Assembly: GCA_963971305.1 (NCBI GenBank)
Contig: CAXARO010000261.1
Location: 31,160-95,159, forward strand
Direction of reading: 5' to 3'
Source: Arcuatula senhousia
Taxonomy: Eukaryota > Mollusca > Bivalvia > Mytilida > Mytilidae
Length of the DNA stretch: 64,000 nucleotides
In this document: positions 1-11,200 of the stretch, piece after piece
Numbering within the stretch: the stretch's first letter is position 1
How the letters are laid out: every line of letters begins with the position of its first letter
Made by a program: the position numbers and the translations under genes
The notes under the pieces: model-generated
Database searches by the model: none
What the model was told of the DNA's origin: nothing
What the model saw: only the letters and a program-made list of their open reading frames with translations

Positions 1-80
1 CTGTACCAAGTCAGGACCATTGCGATCCACCAGTTCTCCAGTATGACTGATTCGTTTATGTCATTTTCTCTGGACTATGA
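1..80 (-). repeat. Inverted partial copy of sequence at 38655-38725
   Basis: The first 80 bases match the reverse complement of 38655-38725 (shared GTCAGGACCATT, GCGATCCACCA and GACTGATTCGTTT). The window therefore opens inside a dispersed repeat linked to the repeat copies at 38.1 and 47.7 kb. No coding content is seen. Confidence 0.6.
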
Positions 81-119
81 GATTGATCATTCAAGTTCGG
101 TAGTTTTGTTATTACCTTT

Positions 120-345
120 ATTGTTAAGTTCTGAATTATAGCTATTTTAGGTTTTTTAGCCAAGTGTTTTTTTTAAGAAACATCACCCATGTTTTTCACA
201 CAGCTGTTATCCATTATACCCTAAATCAACCCTACCGTGGTGTATTATATTCTGTTCAGAAGTTTTAGGGGAGCGTATTAACGGACAACAGATGACGTCG
301 AAGAGTGATGCAAATAATACTGTTTTTAAAATATTTACCTAGATT
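120..345 (+). repeat. Direct duplicate of 8555-8815
   Basis: Both copies share TTAGCCAAGTGT, CACAGCTGTTATCCA, TATATTCTGTTCAGAAGTTT and CGAAGAGTGATGCAAATAAT in the same order and orientation, with small indels. The class is unknown and there is no open frame of note. Confidence 0.7.
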
Positions 346-354
346 TTACCCTTT

Positions 355-1185
355 ATACAAAAAAAAACGTAACTGATACAAAAATAATTACAAAAGTAAA
401 TCGAAATAAAAATAAAGCTTGTCATGCTGGACAAAACAATAATATGAAACCTACCGTGTGCGTATATGATAAATAGGACTGCAATCCAAAAAGGCTTGTT
501 ACAAGTACGGGTGATGAGAAATTACATCATTACATGTACACCTGTAATAGAGTAATAGTCATATATAATGGTACAGATGACCTTAATGCTTCAGCTACCT
601 TAACATGTTGGGATCAGGATTAACGTTTTAAGAGAACCCCCTGAAAGCTGCCGGTAAACCTCCTGTTACCCGAGTTTTCCAAAAGATACTAGGATTTTGT
701 TGAGCGTTACGCATGGGTTAGAAGTAACAAACAAAAACTCTTATCTTACCGGATCACCTGAATTCAGTCTCATTTCTCTTGTGTTCACGTTGCTTGTTGC
801 AATTGTTTTTTTAGCGTTTTTCATATTCTTTTTGTTTTAAATTCGTTTTTCATTTCTACTGATTTTCTCTTTGACTTTTGGATGATATTTGAATGCCGTT
901 TGGTGTTCATTTCCTGTTTCCGAATATTAAATTTGAAGGATGAGCTTAGCAAAAATAATAAAACAAAAAAAGAGAAGTGATAATTTATGGAAAAAAAACC
1001 CTACCTTCATTTAAGCAATTTATATATCTAGATAATCCAGGGCGCAAGAAAACGGCATTTTACCCCTTCGAAGGTTTGTAATTAATTTTGTTATTTTTCT
1101 TGGTATAGATTTTTTCTACAGAAGCAGATGTGTTAACTGTAAGGTGGTAGATTTTTATTAAACTAATTATAATGATTCCACATTG
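355..1185 (+). repeat. Left arm, outer part, of large inverted duplication
   Basis: This block is matched, reverse-complemented, by about 30505-31405. Shared anchors in order include AACTGATACAAAAATAA, CCAAAAAGGCTTGTTACAAG, ACATTACATGTACACCTGTA-like sequence, AGCTGCCGGTAAACCTCC, ATCTTACCGGATCACCTGA and ACCTTCATTTAAGCAATTTA. The copies differ by many point changes and indels, so the duplication is not recent. No protein-coding signal is seen. Confidence 0.75.
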
Positions 1186-1794
1186 TAAGCCAAGTCTTTC
1201 TCTTTATGGAAGTACCTGTATTACTACTATTTATTATAAATTGTAATAAAATAAAACTAATTGTTTATTGTGAATAATAAATAATAAGAGAAGATAATGA
1301 GATTGGAAATAAGTGTGCACGGCCCAACCCCCAAAGATAATGGCAATTTAGAAAATCCGGTATCAGCCTTCAAAGTGAAGAATGCTTGCTGTTGTTATTT
1401 GGCCCAAATGATCAATTATAAATGTCAAATAAAGCTCTTCTTAACAAACAGCACAAAATAACACATTAAAATTTATATAGATAGGAATTCAACAAGATTT
1501 GTAAGAGATGACTTAAAGGCCACGTAAAATTCCTTAGTTTCTAACAAGTCTTATGACACTTTTATTTGTTTATGATGCAGGGAGGCGTCTTTCGCACCCT
1601 TTTTTCTAAAACATTGTTGCTCTCAGGCTATTTTCGTTTCTAATGAAGTAGGGCAACCCTTTTTGTATGTTGTTGTAGAAACTTTCATTATGTCTGAATT
1701 ATCAAAATATAGAATCTGTTTTTTTTTCTTATATATTGGTAAATAATACAAGAGAAGACTTTATTCAAATTTAAATTTAAACAAACTTTTTTGT
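1186..1794. other. AT-rich gap with one short dispersed-repeat fragment
   Basis: No gene is supported. About 1290-1385 resembles a short dispersed family (AATAAGTGTRCRCGRC..CCAAC..GGCAATTTAGAAAA) also seen near 27945, 30540 and 42690. The rest is AT-rich sequence without recognisable structure. Confidence 0.5.
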
Positions 1795-2035
1795 ATATAA
1801 AGGAGCAGAGGTACCAATGGGGTATCCGAATATCAAAAGTCCGTAAGGGCAGAGACAAAACCAGTAAACACCAACAGGAACGGGACAAAAACAGACAACA
1901 TGTAAAACATGGAAGCACAAAATAACTGAATAACAATCAACAACGCGAACTCCAGTCGAAACAAGAGTGAACTCAGGTGCTCCGGAAGAGTAAGCAGTTC
2001 CTGCTTGCTATAGCACACCCGTCGTGTTGCCAATA
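1795..2035 (-). mobile_element. 5'-truncated retroelement tail (RT-element 3' end)
   Basis: Read on the minus strand it begins near the ACACGACGGGTGTGCTATAG motif, passes GCAAGCAGGAACTGCTTACT and CTCCGGAGCACCTGAG-like sequence, and ends at GGTACCTCTGCTCC. The same unit follows the reverse-transcriptase fragment at 23820-24892. This copy is therefore read as a 3'-end remnant of that retroelement rather than as a gene. Confidence 0.7.
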
Positions 2036-2069
2036 GTCCATATATATATTTGATATATTTAATTCAAAA

Positions 2070-3185
2070 ATTAGTTTGTTTTAATGCATTACAATATATC
2101 ATTAGCAACAAAACAATTATTAAACGTCACTTGTGATGAAAAACGTTGGCAGAAAAACATTTTTTTTTGTCTTTCATGTTGTCGTCGTGAGACTGAGGTA
2201 AAAATTTTGCAGCTAGAGGGTAAAAGACACAAAACCTATTAATTTTGCATTTTTTTTAATTAGATGAAATCGATCAACTGTTGTTTCAAATAATTTGTGG
2301 GGTTTCAATGTTCGTGGTTTTGAGGATGGCGTTGACGCACGAAATTCGATTCCCCACAAAAAGGAAATTTCACATTGATCGGTATGCTGCTGACTTCTGA
2401 ACCATTTAAGAATCTACGAACATATCATTTTTTACCAAACCGGAAAATTGATACCCATGTCAACAACAGAATCAACAATGAATGGAAAAAAACTTCTTAA
2501 ACTTACATTAACTAGCATAAAAAGTCATATCTTGCAGTAACATACAAAATAATCGTCATTAATTCTTCAAATCGAATATTTGTTATTCACATATTGTAAT
2601 ACTGCTTAGCATCAACTGTCATTCATAAGACCTTAGCAAAGCACATCTCAGTGATGTTCTAAATGCAAATTGTTTTTAGATTTTGACAACAAATGAAGGA
2701 AAAGATAAAACCTTACAAGGTATTCTTGTGTCATTGAAAATATAAAAAGGAACCTAATCATTCTGGTGTACTGCTACATTTGTATAATCTATAGAATAAT
2801 TATAATAGTTGGATAGAAGTACAAAAATGTTATTTGTTTTGATGTCTGTTGTTTTCCTTGCTATTTACTTATATTGTCATTTTATCTCACCTTGTCGAAA
2901 GCCATGTTAGCGTACATGTATGCCATCATTTAGCGTTTGTCGTCGTTGTTCGTTTAAATCCTCACTTCTTATATAAAACAACGTGAACCAATTTGACTGA
3001 AGCTATGACATGTTAACAATATGTAAATATGACATCCTGACTAAGGTAGAACAATAGGTAAAACCACTCAATATTCATAGCTCAGTAACTATAAGAGTCA
3101 ATAAAAAAACTGACTATTTCTAGGCTCCAATGTTCTACAAGTCTCCCCTAGGTCGATGTTGTCATATGATCCCTTAGGTATCATC
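2070..3185 (+). repeat. Left arm, inner part, of large inverted duplication (empty-site version)
   Basis: Its reverse complement is found in order across 23690-27895, where it is interrupted by a retroelement, a 208-bp MITE and a 1.8-kb gene block. Here the same junctions are uninterrupted (for example the TCTATCCAACTATTATA boundary near 2810 and TAAATAGCAAGG in reverse complement near 2860). This arm thus gives the empty-site state. A decayed palindromic element (about 2290-2480, GTGGGGTTTC...) is shared by both arms and so predates the duplication. Confidence 0.85.
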
Positions 3186-3544
3186 AGATATGAAAAGTGT
3201 ACAGGTGGTATCATAGATGAGAAGTGAACAGGTATCATCAGAGATGAGAAGTGAACAGGTATCATCAGAGATGAGAAGTGAACAGGTATCATCAGAGATG
3301 AGAAGTGAACAGGCATCATCAGAGATGAGAAGTGAAAGAATATCATCAGAGATGAGAAGTGAACAGGTATCATCAGAGATAGAGATCGAAAGTGAACAGG
3401 TATCATCAGAGATAGAGATCGAAAGTGAACAGGTATCATCAGAGATGAGAAGTGAACAGGTATAATCAGAGATGAGAAGTGAACAGGTGTCAAAAGAGAT
3501 GAGAAGTGAACAGGTATCATCAAAGATGAGAAGTGAACAGGTAT
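3186..3544 (+). repeat. 27-bp minisatellite, left block
   Basis: Tandem 27-bp units with the core GAGATGAGAAGTGAACAGG followed by TATCATCA. Some units carry an inserted GATAGAGATCGAAAG variant, giving a higher-order pattern. Because 27 is a multiple of three, frames stay open on both strands (a nine-residue repeat on plus, a different one on minus). I do not regard these as genes. Confidence 0.9.
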
Positions 3545-4323
3545 GCTGTAAACGTACTTATTTTCGCGTGGTATTTATTTTCACGGATTTCGCGGTCACT
3601 TAATTTCCGCGAAAATAAATACCCGTGAAATTAAATACCATAATTTTGGAAGAAAATATCAACCTTTGTTTTCATTTAATACTTATTGGCTAGAGTGTAC
3701 TCTCGATGTTGAAAGTAACGGTTCTATGTGAATGCGAAACATCAAAGGGATTGTTATCAAAACATCTTTACAATCGACCCAAGCTAATCTTGATTTAAAT
3801 TGACATTTTTATTGTACACAACCTTTGACCTTTCCAATACACATGTACACTAGAAGTGAATGACCCAAGCTGACCATCCTTTTTGTACCTGATCTTTAAC
3901 CATTCAATTGTGTGATAATCGATAACAGTTTTAAATGACAGACGGATTATAGAATTGTAGCCACAATAAATTTTGATCGTTAATTGGGCTTCTGAGTAAT
4001 TAGTAAATCATTAATGCGCTTCAATTTATAATTGACCAACAAACATATTTACAAATACGACATTTGAAAGAAATTAAATTAAATATTAAAGAACTTACAA
4101 ATTCATAGCCTCAATCAATTAGTCAGTTGTCGTCAGTATTTATTTTTTAATCACGAATTATTAAGAAAGGACCGTTATTTTAGGTTTATATTAACTTTCA
4201 ATCATTAATCCGTGAAAACCGCGAATGGTCAATGAGAAAAACCGTGAAATTAAGTACCCGCGAACTTGTTTCAAATACGGAAATCGCGAAAATAAGTACC
4301 CGCGAAAATAAGTACGTTTACAG
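3545..4323. mobile_element. 779-bp TIR element inserted in the minisatellite
   Basis: It starts CTGTAAACGTACTTATTTTC and ends with the exact reverse complement, GAAAATAAGTACGTTTACAG; the match continues to at least 23 bp. Subterminal TTTTCGCG/CGCGAAAA motifs repeat near both ends. It has no transposase frame, so it is a non-autonomous DNA element. It splits the 27-bp minisatellite, which resumes at once on the other side. The target duplication is not clear (possibly TA). Confidence 0.85.
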
Positions 4324-4785
4324 TAATCAGAGATGAGAAGTGAACAGGTATCATCAGAGATGAGAAGTGAACAGGTATCATCAGAGATGAGAAGTGAACA
4401 GATATCATCAGAGATGAGAAGTGAACAGGTATCATCAGAGATAGAGATCGAAAGTGAACAGGTATCATCATAGATGAGAAGTGAACAGGTTTCATCAGAG
4501 ATGAGAAGTGAACAGGTATCATCAGAGATGAGAAGTGAACAGGTATCATCAGAGATGAGAAGTGAACAGATATCATCAGAGATGAGAAGTGAACAGGTAT
4601 CATCAGAGATAGAGATCGAAAGCGAACAGGTTTCATCAGAGATGAGAAGTGAACAGGTATCATCAAAGATGAGAAGTGAACAGGTATCATCAAAGATGAG
4701 AAGTGAACAGGTATCATCAGAGATGAGAAGTGTACAGGTATCATCAGAGATGAGAACAGCACATGTGTTAACACAGAGAACAGTT
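4324..4785 (+). repeat. 27-bp minisatellite, right block
   Basis: Same 27-bp unit and same GATAGAGATCGAAAG variant as the block at 3186-3544. Before the TIR element inserted the two blocks formed one array of roughly 30 units. Long open frames on both strands are by-products of the repeat length. Confidence 0.9.
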
Positions 4786-5696
4786 AACAAGTTTGGAAGT
4801 GTTTAAAGAATAACAATAAGAATGTTTCTTGCTAACCAAGAAGCCATGGAGGACATAAATTTACAAAACATTAATTTAATTGGACATGAGACATGAAATA
4901 TTACAATTAGAAGACACAGGATCAGAGCCAAATGCATAACACATGACATAGATATATACTTATATATATATAATATGAAAACAAAATGGTATACAACTCT
5001 TTGATGTACCATGGTGTACAATTGGTGTGTACATATATATTCATTTATTTCATGTATATGTATGGTCATGAGTGAGAAGTGTACAGGTGTCATTATAGTT
5101 GACACGTTTATGGAAATATTCAGTTTTGTTTTATTTTTTATGCAGCAATACTTTAAAAAAATATTATTTTGTTAACGGTTGCCTGGTTATATTGAAACAT
5201 TTCAAAGATAAAGTAATTGAAAACAATTCCCTATCAAATAAGAAAAAAGAACTAAGTAATTAAATCCATAAAAAGTTACAAGAATATATTCACTGAAAAG
5301 ATCAACTGCAATTCATCAAACAAATATGTCATTACATTTTGCTCATATATTTTATTATAATCATTGTCTATTGTATTTTCTTGAGTATACAACTCATTAA
5401 TTTCATGAATAAATAACTGTTGATTATTGTCCTTTTTATAGTATATGCGCCTTGGTTAAAGCTTGTAACGTTTATGTGTAGCAAGGAAATATATTAAGAT
5501 AATCCCTTTTGCTTAATATCAATATAAAAAGTCCACCTGTAAATGATGCTTTTCTAAAAATAAATATGTTTTAGTAAATCTTGATATGCTCAAAAGCTCT
5601 AACTTGAAAAAGGACTGGATATATCAGTGCACTTTTGTTCAATTTTGTTATGTCTGTTTAATTGACATGTTTTACCACTTTTGTTTAGATATTTGT
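4786..5696. other. AT-rich intergenic stretch
   Basis: No gene, RNA or bounded repeat is supported. Short ATATAT runs occur near 4950-5060. Confidence 0.4.
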
Positions 5697-5750
5697 GCTC
5701 TGGAAGAGTAAGCAGTTACTGTCTGCTATAGCACACCCGTCGTGTTAATA
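5697..5750 (-). mobile_element. Short retroelement-tail fragment
   Basis: Contains GTGCTCTGGAAGAGTAAGCA and CTATAGCACACCCGTCGTGT, the conserved part of the retroelement tail seen complete at 23820-24060. Both ends are truncated. Confidence 0.6.
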
Positions 5751-6439
5751 ATTTCCAATTCAGTGTGTCTAATCCAGTAAAGGAAGACTAACAAGACTGT
5801 GTCCTGTAATTTGGGTATTACCCTTTTTTCCAACACTGACAGTCTCCTGCATTTCACATCTTTGGTGTGGTTTTTATGAATGATCACCATAAGGCACAAT
5901 ACTAACGCATAGAGTCAATAGCATGCGAAATTATTGTGCTTTGTACATGATCATCCATTTGGATCTTCATCAAACTCTCATATAAATGCAAGTCCTCAAA
6001 GACATTTCAGATGTACTAGAAACAGTATTGGGGAAAGTCCTGAAAAAAATGAAATCACTGCATCATTCTTGAAATTAACAAAAAAGAAAATATATATTCA
6101 ATATGCTTAAATTAATCAGAAATATATTTGATGCAAACATGCTTAAAGTTATTCAGGAATAAAACTAACTGCAACAGGATTAAACTAATCAAAAAGAAAA
6201 TTAAAAAGCTTCAAGATGCTTAAAATTGAGTAAGAAATTTAGCTGTAATATGCCATGCTTAAATCTAATCAAAAAAGAAATAGGCTGCAAAATGCTTAAT
6301 TTTATCATATACATCAATGTAGAAATATGGCGAATTCAAATATGCTTAGATTTAATCATTCAGTGAGTACTGTACATTAAATGTTGTTGTTGTTGTAAAT
6401 TAAAACTGTTTTTTTTATACATGAGTTAACACTAAAGTA
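5751..6439. other. AT-rich stretch with weak periodicity
   Basis: About 6040-6360 holds loosely repeated ATGCTTAAA..TAATCA motifs at irregular intervals of roughly 50-70 bp. No gene is seen. Confidence 0.35.
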
Positions 6440-7326
6440 TGTCTCGCCTGCCGGCACCATCAGAAACAATTATTCTTTCTTACTTCCACTATATTTTGAA
6501 TTTACATGGATTTTCAGTTTCTGAGATCAAAAGATGTTTATAGAACTTAAACATTGCAAATATATGCAATAAAAATAATCAAAGTCACTCAACCCGAAAA
6601 TCAAGGTCAGGGTCAGAAGATGGGGATGCAACTGTGCTAAGCTACTGATGGGGCATATGTATACCAAGTTTCATCAACCTAGGACCTATAGTTCTTGAGA
6701 TATGGAGGTGCTCGCAAAACTTTTCCATTGCTATTATATATATGTATTGAAAATTGTCAAAGTCACTCAACCGAAAAATCAAGGTCAAGGTCAAAACATG
6801 GGGATGCAACTGTGGTAAACTACTACTGGGGCATATGCATACCAAGTTTCATTAACCTAGGACCTATAGTTCTTGAGATATGGAGGTGCTCGCAAAACTT
6901 TTCCACCGATATTATATGTATTGAAAATTGTCAAAGTCACTCAACCGGAAAATCAAGGTCAGGGTCAGAAGATGGGGATGCAACTGTGCTAAGCTACTGA
7001 TGGGGCATATGTATACCAAGTTTCATCAACCTAGGACCTATAGTTCTTGAGATATGGAGGTGCTCCCAAAACTTTTCCATTGCTATTATATATATGTATT
7101 GAAAATTGTCAAAGTCACTCAACCGAAAAATCAAGGTCAAGGTCAAAACATGGGGATGCAACTGTGGTAAGCTACTACTTGGGCATATGCATACCAAGTT
7201 TCATCAACCCAGGACCTATAGTTCTTGAGATATGAAGGTGCTCATAAAACTTTTCCAAAAAGTTAACGCCGCCGTCGCCGCCGGTAAAGTAACACCTATG
7301 TCCCGCTCTGCTTCGCAGGCGAGACA
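6440..7326 (+). mobile_element. Pearl/Helentron-like non-autonomous element with four ~176-bp tandem repeats
   Basis: The element starts TGTCTCGCCTGC and ends with the exact reverse complement GCAGGCGAGACA. The 3' terminus is an imperfect hairpin (TGTCCCGCTCTGC, loop TTC, GCAGGCGAGACA). Inside are four tandem units starting at 6579, 6757, 6931 and 7109 (periods 178, 174, 178), each with TCAAAGTCACTCAACC and GGGGATGCAACTGTG. Units 1+2 and 3+4 repeat as a 352-bp dimer. A GCCGCCGTCGCCGCC tract precedes the 3' hairpin. Internal tandem core, simple tract and terminal hairpin match the design known for bivalve pearl/HINE elements. The frames in it are by-products. Confidence 0.85.
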
Positions 7327-7499
7327 AAAAATCAAACTAATTACATGTACATTTTTGCATGCATATATGCAGCTTTAATACATTAACAGATACATGTACA
7401 TTGTATATTTTTGTTTATTAATTACATGTACACTACAAAATGAACTACATGTATAAATTAATTGCTTGATACCCCTGAAGTCAGATGTTGGTTTTTCAT

Positions 7500-7795
7500 A
7501 AGGTTTTGTTTTTTCTTTTTTTTACCGGATTTGACACACTGACTTGATTGTTGGCAATGCGACAGGTTGGCTATAGCAAGCAGGAACTGCTTACTGTTCC
7601 GGAGCACCTGAGTTCACTCTCATTCTGGACTGGAGTTGTCATTGTTGATATATATTCAGTGATTTTTGTGTTTCCATGTTTTGTACATGTTGACTGTTTT
7701 TGTTCCATTCTTGTTGGTGTTAACGGGTTTTGTCTCTGACATTTAGGACTTTTGACATTCAGATACCCCATTGGTACCTCTGCTTCTTTTTAACT
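7500..7795 (+). mobile_element. 5'-truncated retroelement tail
   Basis: Begins in CCGGATTTGACACA (also found just after the RT fragment near 24080), continues through TTGGCAATGCGACAGG, GCAAGCAGGAACTGCTTACT and TTTTGTCTCTGACATT, and ends GGTACCTCTGCTTCTTTT. It reaches further 5' than most tails, which supports joining tail and RT into one element. Confidence 0.75.
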
Positions 7796-8554
7796 TTCAT
7801 ATATACCTCAAAGTGAAGGCTTGTAGGTTCTGCAGGTCACTGTTTCTTCTGGGATTTGCTAAGTTATCAGGTTTGGGTAAGTTGAAACAACCAGGCTCTG
7901 AGTGGGCTCTCATCTGCTTGTTCAACGATGTTACCCGCTGATATGAAGATAAAGAAAGACACAGTCCTGTGAAGACCTGTTATATAAAAAAGGTTGTGTA
8001 TATGTGTAAAGGAAAGAAGAAAGATAATGAAATCAAATATCTAATAAAACATGGATATCATTAAGTGTCTCGGTTGTAAGTATACATGATAGAGATTCCA
8101 AAGGACGGGACCAGAAATCTAATAAAAATTTCGCTTTTATATTACCATAACATTGAGAAGGTCTGTAAAAAACTGTTCAGTCTGGTAAAAACAAAAGCTT
8201 TGTCAGACCGAATGTCTGGTAAAGTCATTTTCACCTTGGGAATCTCTGGTAATGTAGTTTTTGATATTTATTTTTGTATTTTTGATTCATACAATCAATA
8301 GTCATTTTAAAATTGCACTCTTAATTTTTTTAGGTGCCATTTTAATTCATAAGTAATAGTAGAATTAATATTCATATACAACATTTCAAAACTGTAAAGA
8401 CCTTGTACATCTTCATTAAACATACATGTGTCTTATGTTCATCATGTTCATATATACATGTACTAGTACAAGTATGCATTTACACTTTGGAAATTGGTTA
8501 CTTATTTATTTTATCTGATTCTTAAGAGCCTATTATTCATAAGATTTTTTCTCC
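7796..8554. other. Intergenic, nothing recognised
   Basis: No gene or bounded repeat is supported. A 71-codon open frame at 8086-8301 has no recognisable features. Confidence 0.4.
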
Positions 8555-8815
8555 AATTTGTTAAAGTTTTGAGTTATAGCAATTTTAGGTGATTTAGCCA
8601 AGTGTGTCTTTTTTTAAGAAACAGCATCCATGTTTTGACAATCTATAAACTACACACAGCTGTTATCCAGTATACCCTTAGGTCAACCCTATCTTGGTTT
8701 ATTATATTCTGTTCAGAAGTTTCAAGGGAGTATATTTATGAAATACTGTGAACGGACAACAGATGATATCGAAGAGTGATGCAAATAATACTGTTTTAAA
8801 ATATTTACCCAGATT
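8555..8815 (+). repeat. Direct duplicate of 120-345
   Basis: Matches the window start in the same orientation, with an extra AATCTATAAACTA segment near 8640. Noncoding. Confidence 0.7.
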
Positions 8816-9054
8816 TTGAAATACAAATTCAAGCTGTGGCCCTGTCAAGTCAATAAAACATGTAAAACTTAAACAAACATCTCGCGAAATCTTCAAATCT
8901 CCACATACAGATCTAAAACAATACAGATTTAAAACACCTCCATAACCATCCATTTCAAATAAAAGTGTAAAGGTACATCTGAAATAAAAAAATATTGAAG
9001 ACAGTGAAATCAACAGAGAATGCCAGTATCACTATCAATTTTACAATCATGTTT

Positions 9055-9125
9055 AAACTAGACCAGGATTTGAACCTGGAACTCTTGTTCCATAAACAAG
9101 CGCTTTTCTTTAAGCTATCTAGGTT
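9055..9125 (-). tRNA. tRNA-like sequence, probably decayed
   Basis: On the minus strand 71 nt can fold as a cloverleaf. There is an acceptor with 6 of 7 pairs (AACCTAG/CTAGTTT), a perfect 5-bp anticodon stem CTTGT/ACAAG with loop TTATGGA (anticodon ATG, formally His), and a perfect T arm CCAGG-TTCAAAT-CCTGG. The D arm is poor: it has only three pairs and the loop lacks the GG pair. Boxes A (TAGCTTAAAG) and B (GGTTCAAATCC) are present. It may be a tRNA pseudogene or a SINE head rather than a working tRNA. Confidence 0.4.
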
Positions 9126-9349
9126 TTTATGAACTGCAAACTGCCGTGAACGTGATATGGATGTGATCACATGTATTCTTATTTGGAATCATTTAAAAAA
9201 AACAATTTCTGTTATTTCAATTTTCATTGTGTAACCTGTGAACAAAGTGATCTTAACTATAGACATTTTACAAAATGTCACGTGATTCAAAAAAGGATGA
9301 AGAAATTCATTTCTGTTCGAAGCCTTTCACTTTTCAGTGTTACAGTATT

Positions 9350-10170
9350 TTTTTTAAATATCTGCATGTACGCAGAAAAAACATCGGAAAATAATAGCAC
9401 ATTGTCACGTATCGTTTCGTCCCATTTGTCCATACTTTGTTTCATCCAGGGCAGTTTTAGATGTTGTGTCATGTAAACTTATGCACCATCATGTTATTAT
9501 TGTTTTCTTCTTGTCGTCACTTAAATTGTTATTGGTGTATGGATGTTGTGTCATGAACACATATTAATAAACTTACTTTTAACGGTTTTATTTTGTTTTC
9601 ATTGCTTTTACTTGCCAAACATCATGTACATGCTTTGTACACTAGAGTTGTCTTGACAGTTTTGCATATGACTGGATTATTCTATATGAGTCAAGATCTA
9701 CAAAAAACAAAATATATGAGGTAGATATACTAATAAAATAAAATTCAGTATTATTTCTAAATATCTGCAAATACGCAGAAAAAACAGCGGAAAATAATAG
9801 CACATTGTCACATATTATCTCGTCCCATTGGTTCATACTTTCGTTCATCCACGCCAGTTTTAAGTCCGTAATTTGTTTATATTAGATGTTGTGTCATGTG
9901 AACTTATGCAGCATCATGTTATTATTGTTTTCTTCTTGTCGTCACTTAAATTGTTATTGGTGTATGGATGTTGTGTCATGAACACATATTAAAAAACTTA
10001 CTATTATCCGTTTGTTTTCATTGCTTTTACTTGCCATAGATCATGTACATGCTTTGTACACTATAGTTGTCTTGACAGTTTTGCATCTGACTGGACCATT
10101 CTCTATGAGTCAAGATCTACAAAAAAAAATATATGACATGTATGAGGTAGATATACTAATCAAATGAAAA
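9350..10170 (+). repeat. Local tandem duplication, two ~0.4-kb copies
   Basis: Copy 1 (about 9350-9760) and copy 2 (about 9765-10170) share CGCAGAAAAAACA (9371 and 9774), ATAATAGCACATTGTCAC, ATGTTGTGTCATG (9461 and 9886), TGTTTTCTTCTTGTCGTCAC and CATGTACATGCTTTGTACAC. The period is 403-425 bp because copy 2 has a 22-bp insertion. No gene is supported. Confidence 0.8.
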
Positions 10171-10439
10171 TAAATTAATAACCTATATATTTTTTTTAAA
10201 AATTAAATGAATTCCATAAATGTTCAAGATCTCACATCATCCAGATTTACATTGAATGATAGGAAACTGGTTTCAAACTACAATGTATGTACATGTTACT
10301 ATGTTGCATAACTTCATTAGACTTGTTGATTCATGAATTGTAACAAAATATTTGATATAATTCTAAGTCCCCTGTTAAAAATAAACCACCATATATCAGG
10401 GTTTAAAGAATAATCTTAATATACAAAACATCTTGTTGA

Positions 10440-10795
10440 ATGAACACACTTGATATACAAAAGTTAACACTAAAGTATGTCTCATCTGCTGGCACCATCA
10501 GAAACAATAATTCTTTCTTACTTCCACTATATTTTGCAAGTATAAGGATTTTAAGTATCTCAGATCAAATGGTGTTTATACAACTCATACATTGCTAATA
10601 TATGCAATAAAAAAATCAGTCACTCAATCAGAAAATCAAAGTCAATGTCAAAAGATGGGGGTGCAACTGTGCTTGAAGCTACTACTTTGTCTTATGCATA
10701 CCAAGTTTCATCAACCTAGGACTTATAGTTCCGAGATATGGAGGTGCTTGCTACACCTTACCTTTTGTATCATATGTATTGAAAATTGAATCATG
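10440..10795 (+). mobile_element. Pearl-like element remnant (family of 6440-7326)
   Basis: Shares the 5' region (TAAAGTATGTCTC, CACCATCAGAAACAAT, TTCTTTCTTACTTCCACTAT) and one internal unit (GTCACTCAATCAGAAAATCA...) with the element at 6440. The 3' simple tract and terminal hairpin are missing, so this is a one-unit, 3'-truncated copy. Confidence 0.75.
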
Positions 10796-11200
10796 TTTAT
10801 AAAATAAGTGTGAATGAGTTTTAAAAAAGATATGTTGTTTACATAAAATCACTTAAAACACAGATAAATTTTAGTGGCTTGCTTGGCAGAGAAAAAACAA
10901 TCATTACGCCTGTCCCCTTACACTAAAATCGTTCCGCCACTGAATCAGTTTTGTTAAGAAGTGTCAATTAGTCTTTTTTTATGCAGTATGCATTTTAAAC
11001 TCTGAAATTGGGCTCTTACATGTACATAGAACTGCTGATGCAACAAATACATACATGTATGTTATGCCTCTTAGTAAATGCAAATTCCTATAAAAATTGT
11101 AAGTATCTACCATAAAATAATCACCCTTGGTTATTAATTATAGTTCATAATTTTATTGTTTGTGTTTGAATATGTCATTCAGCTTTTCTGTGATTTCATC
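10796..11200. other. Intergenic, nothing recognised
   Basis: AT-rich sequence between the pearl-like remnant and the LINE 3' end. No feature is supported. Confidence 0.4.

Noticed and set aside
3217..3465. Open frame of nonapeptide repeats on plus (and longer frames on minus at 4191-4790)
   Set aside because: Frames are open only because the minisatellite unit is 27 bp; all run within the array and have no start context, signal or unique sequence.
4324..4785. Hammerhead-like CTGATGA in the reverse complement of the 27-bp repeat
   Set aside because: No GAAA core, stem II or cleavage triplet follows at the required spacing.
6642..7235. Repeated 60-100-codon frames in the 6.6-7.2 kb region
   Set aside because: They repeat every 352 bp because they lie in the tandem core of a pearl-like element.
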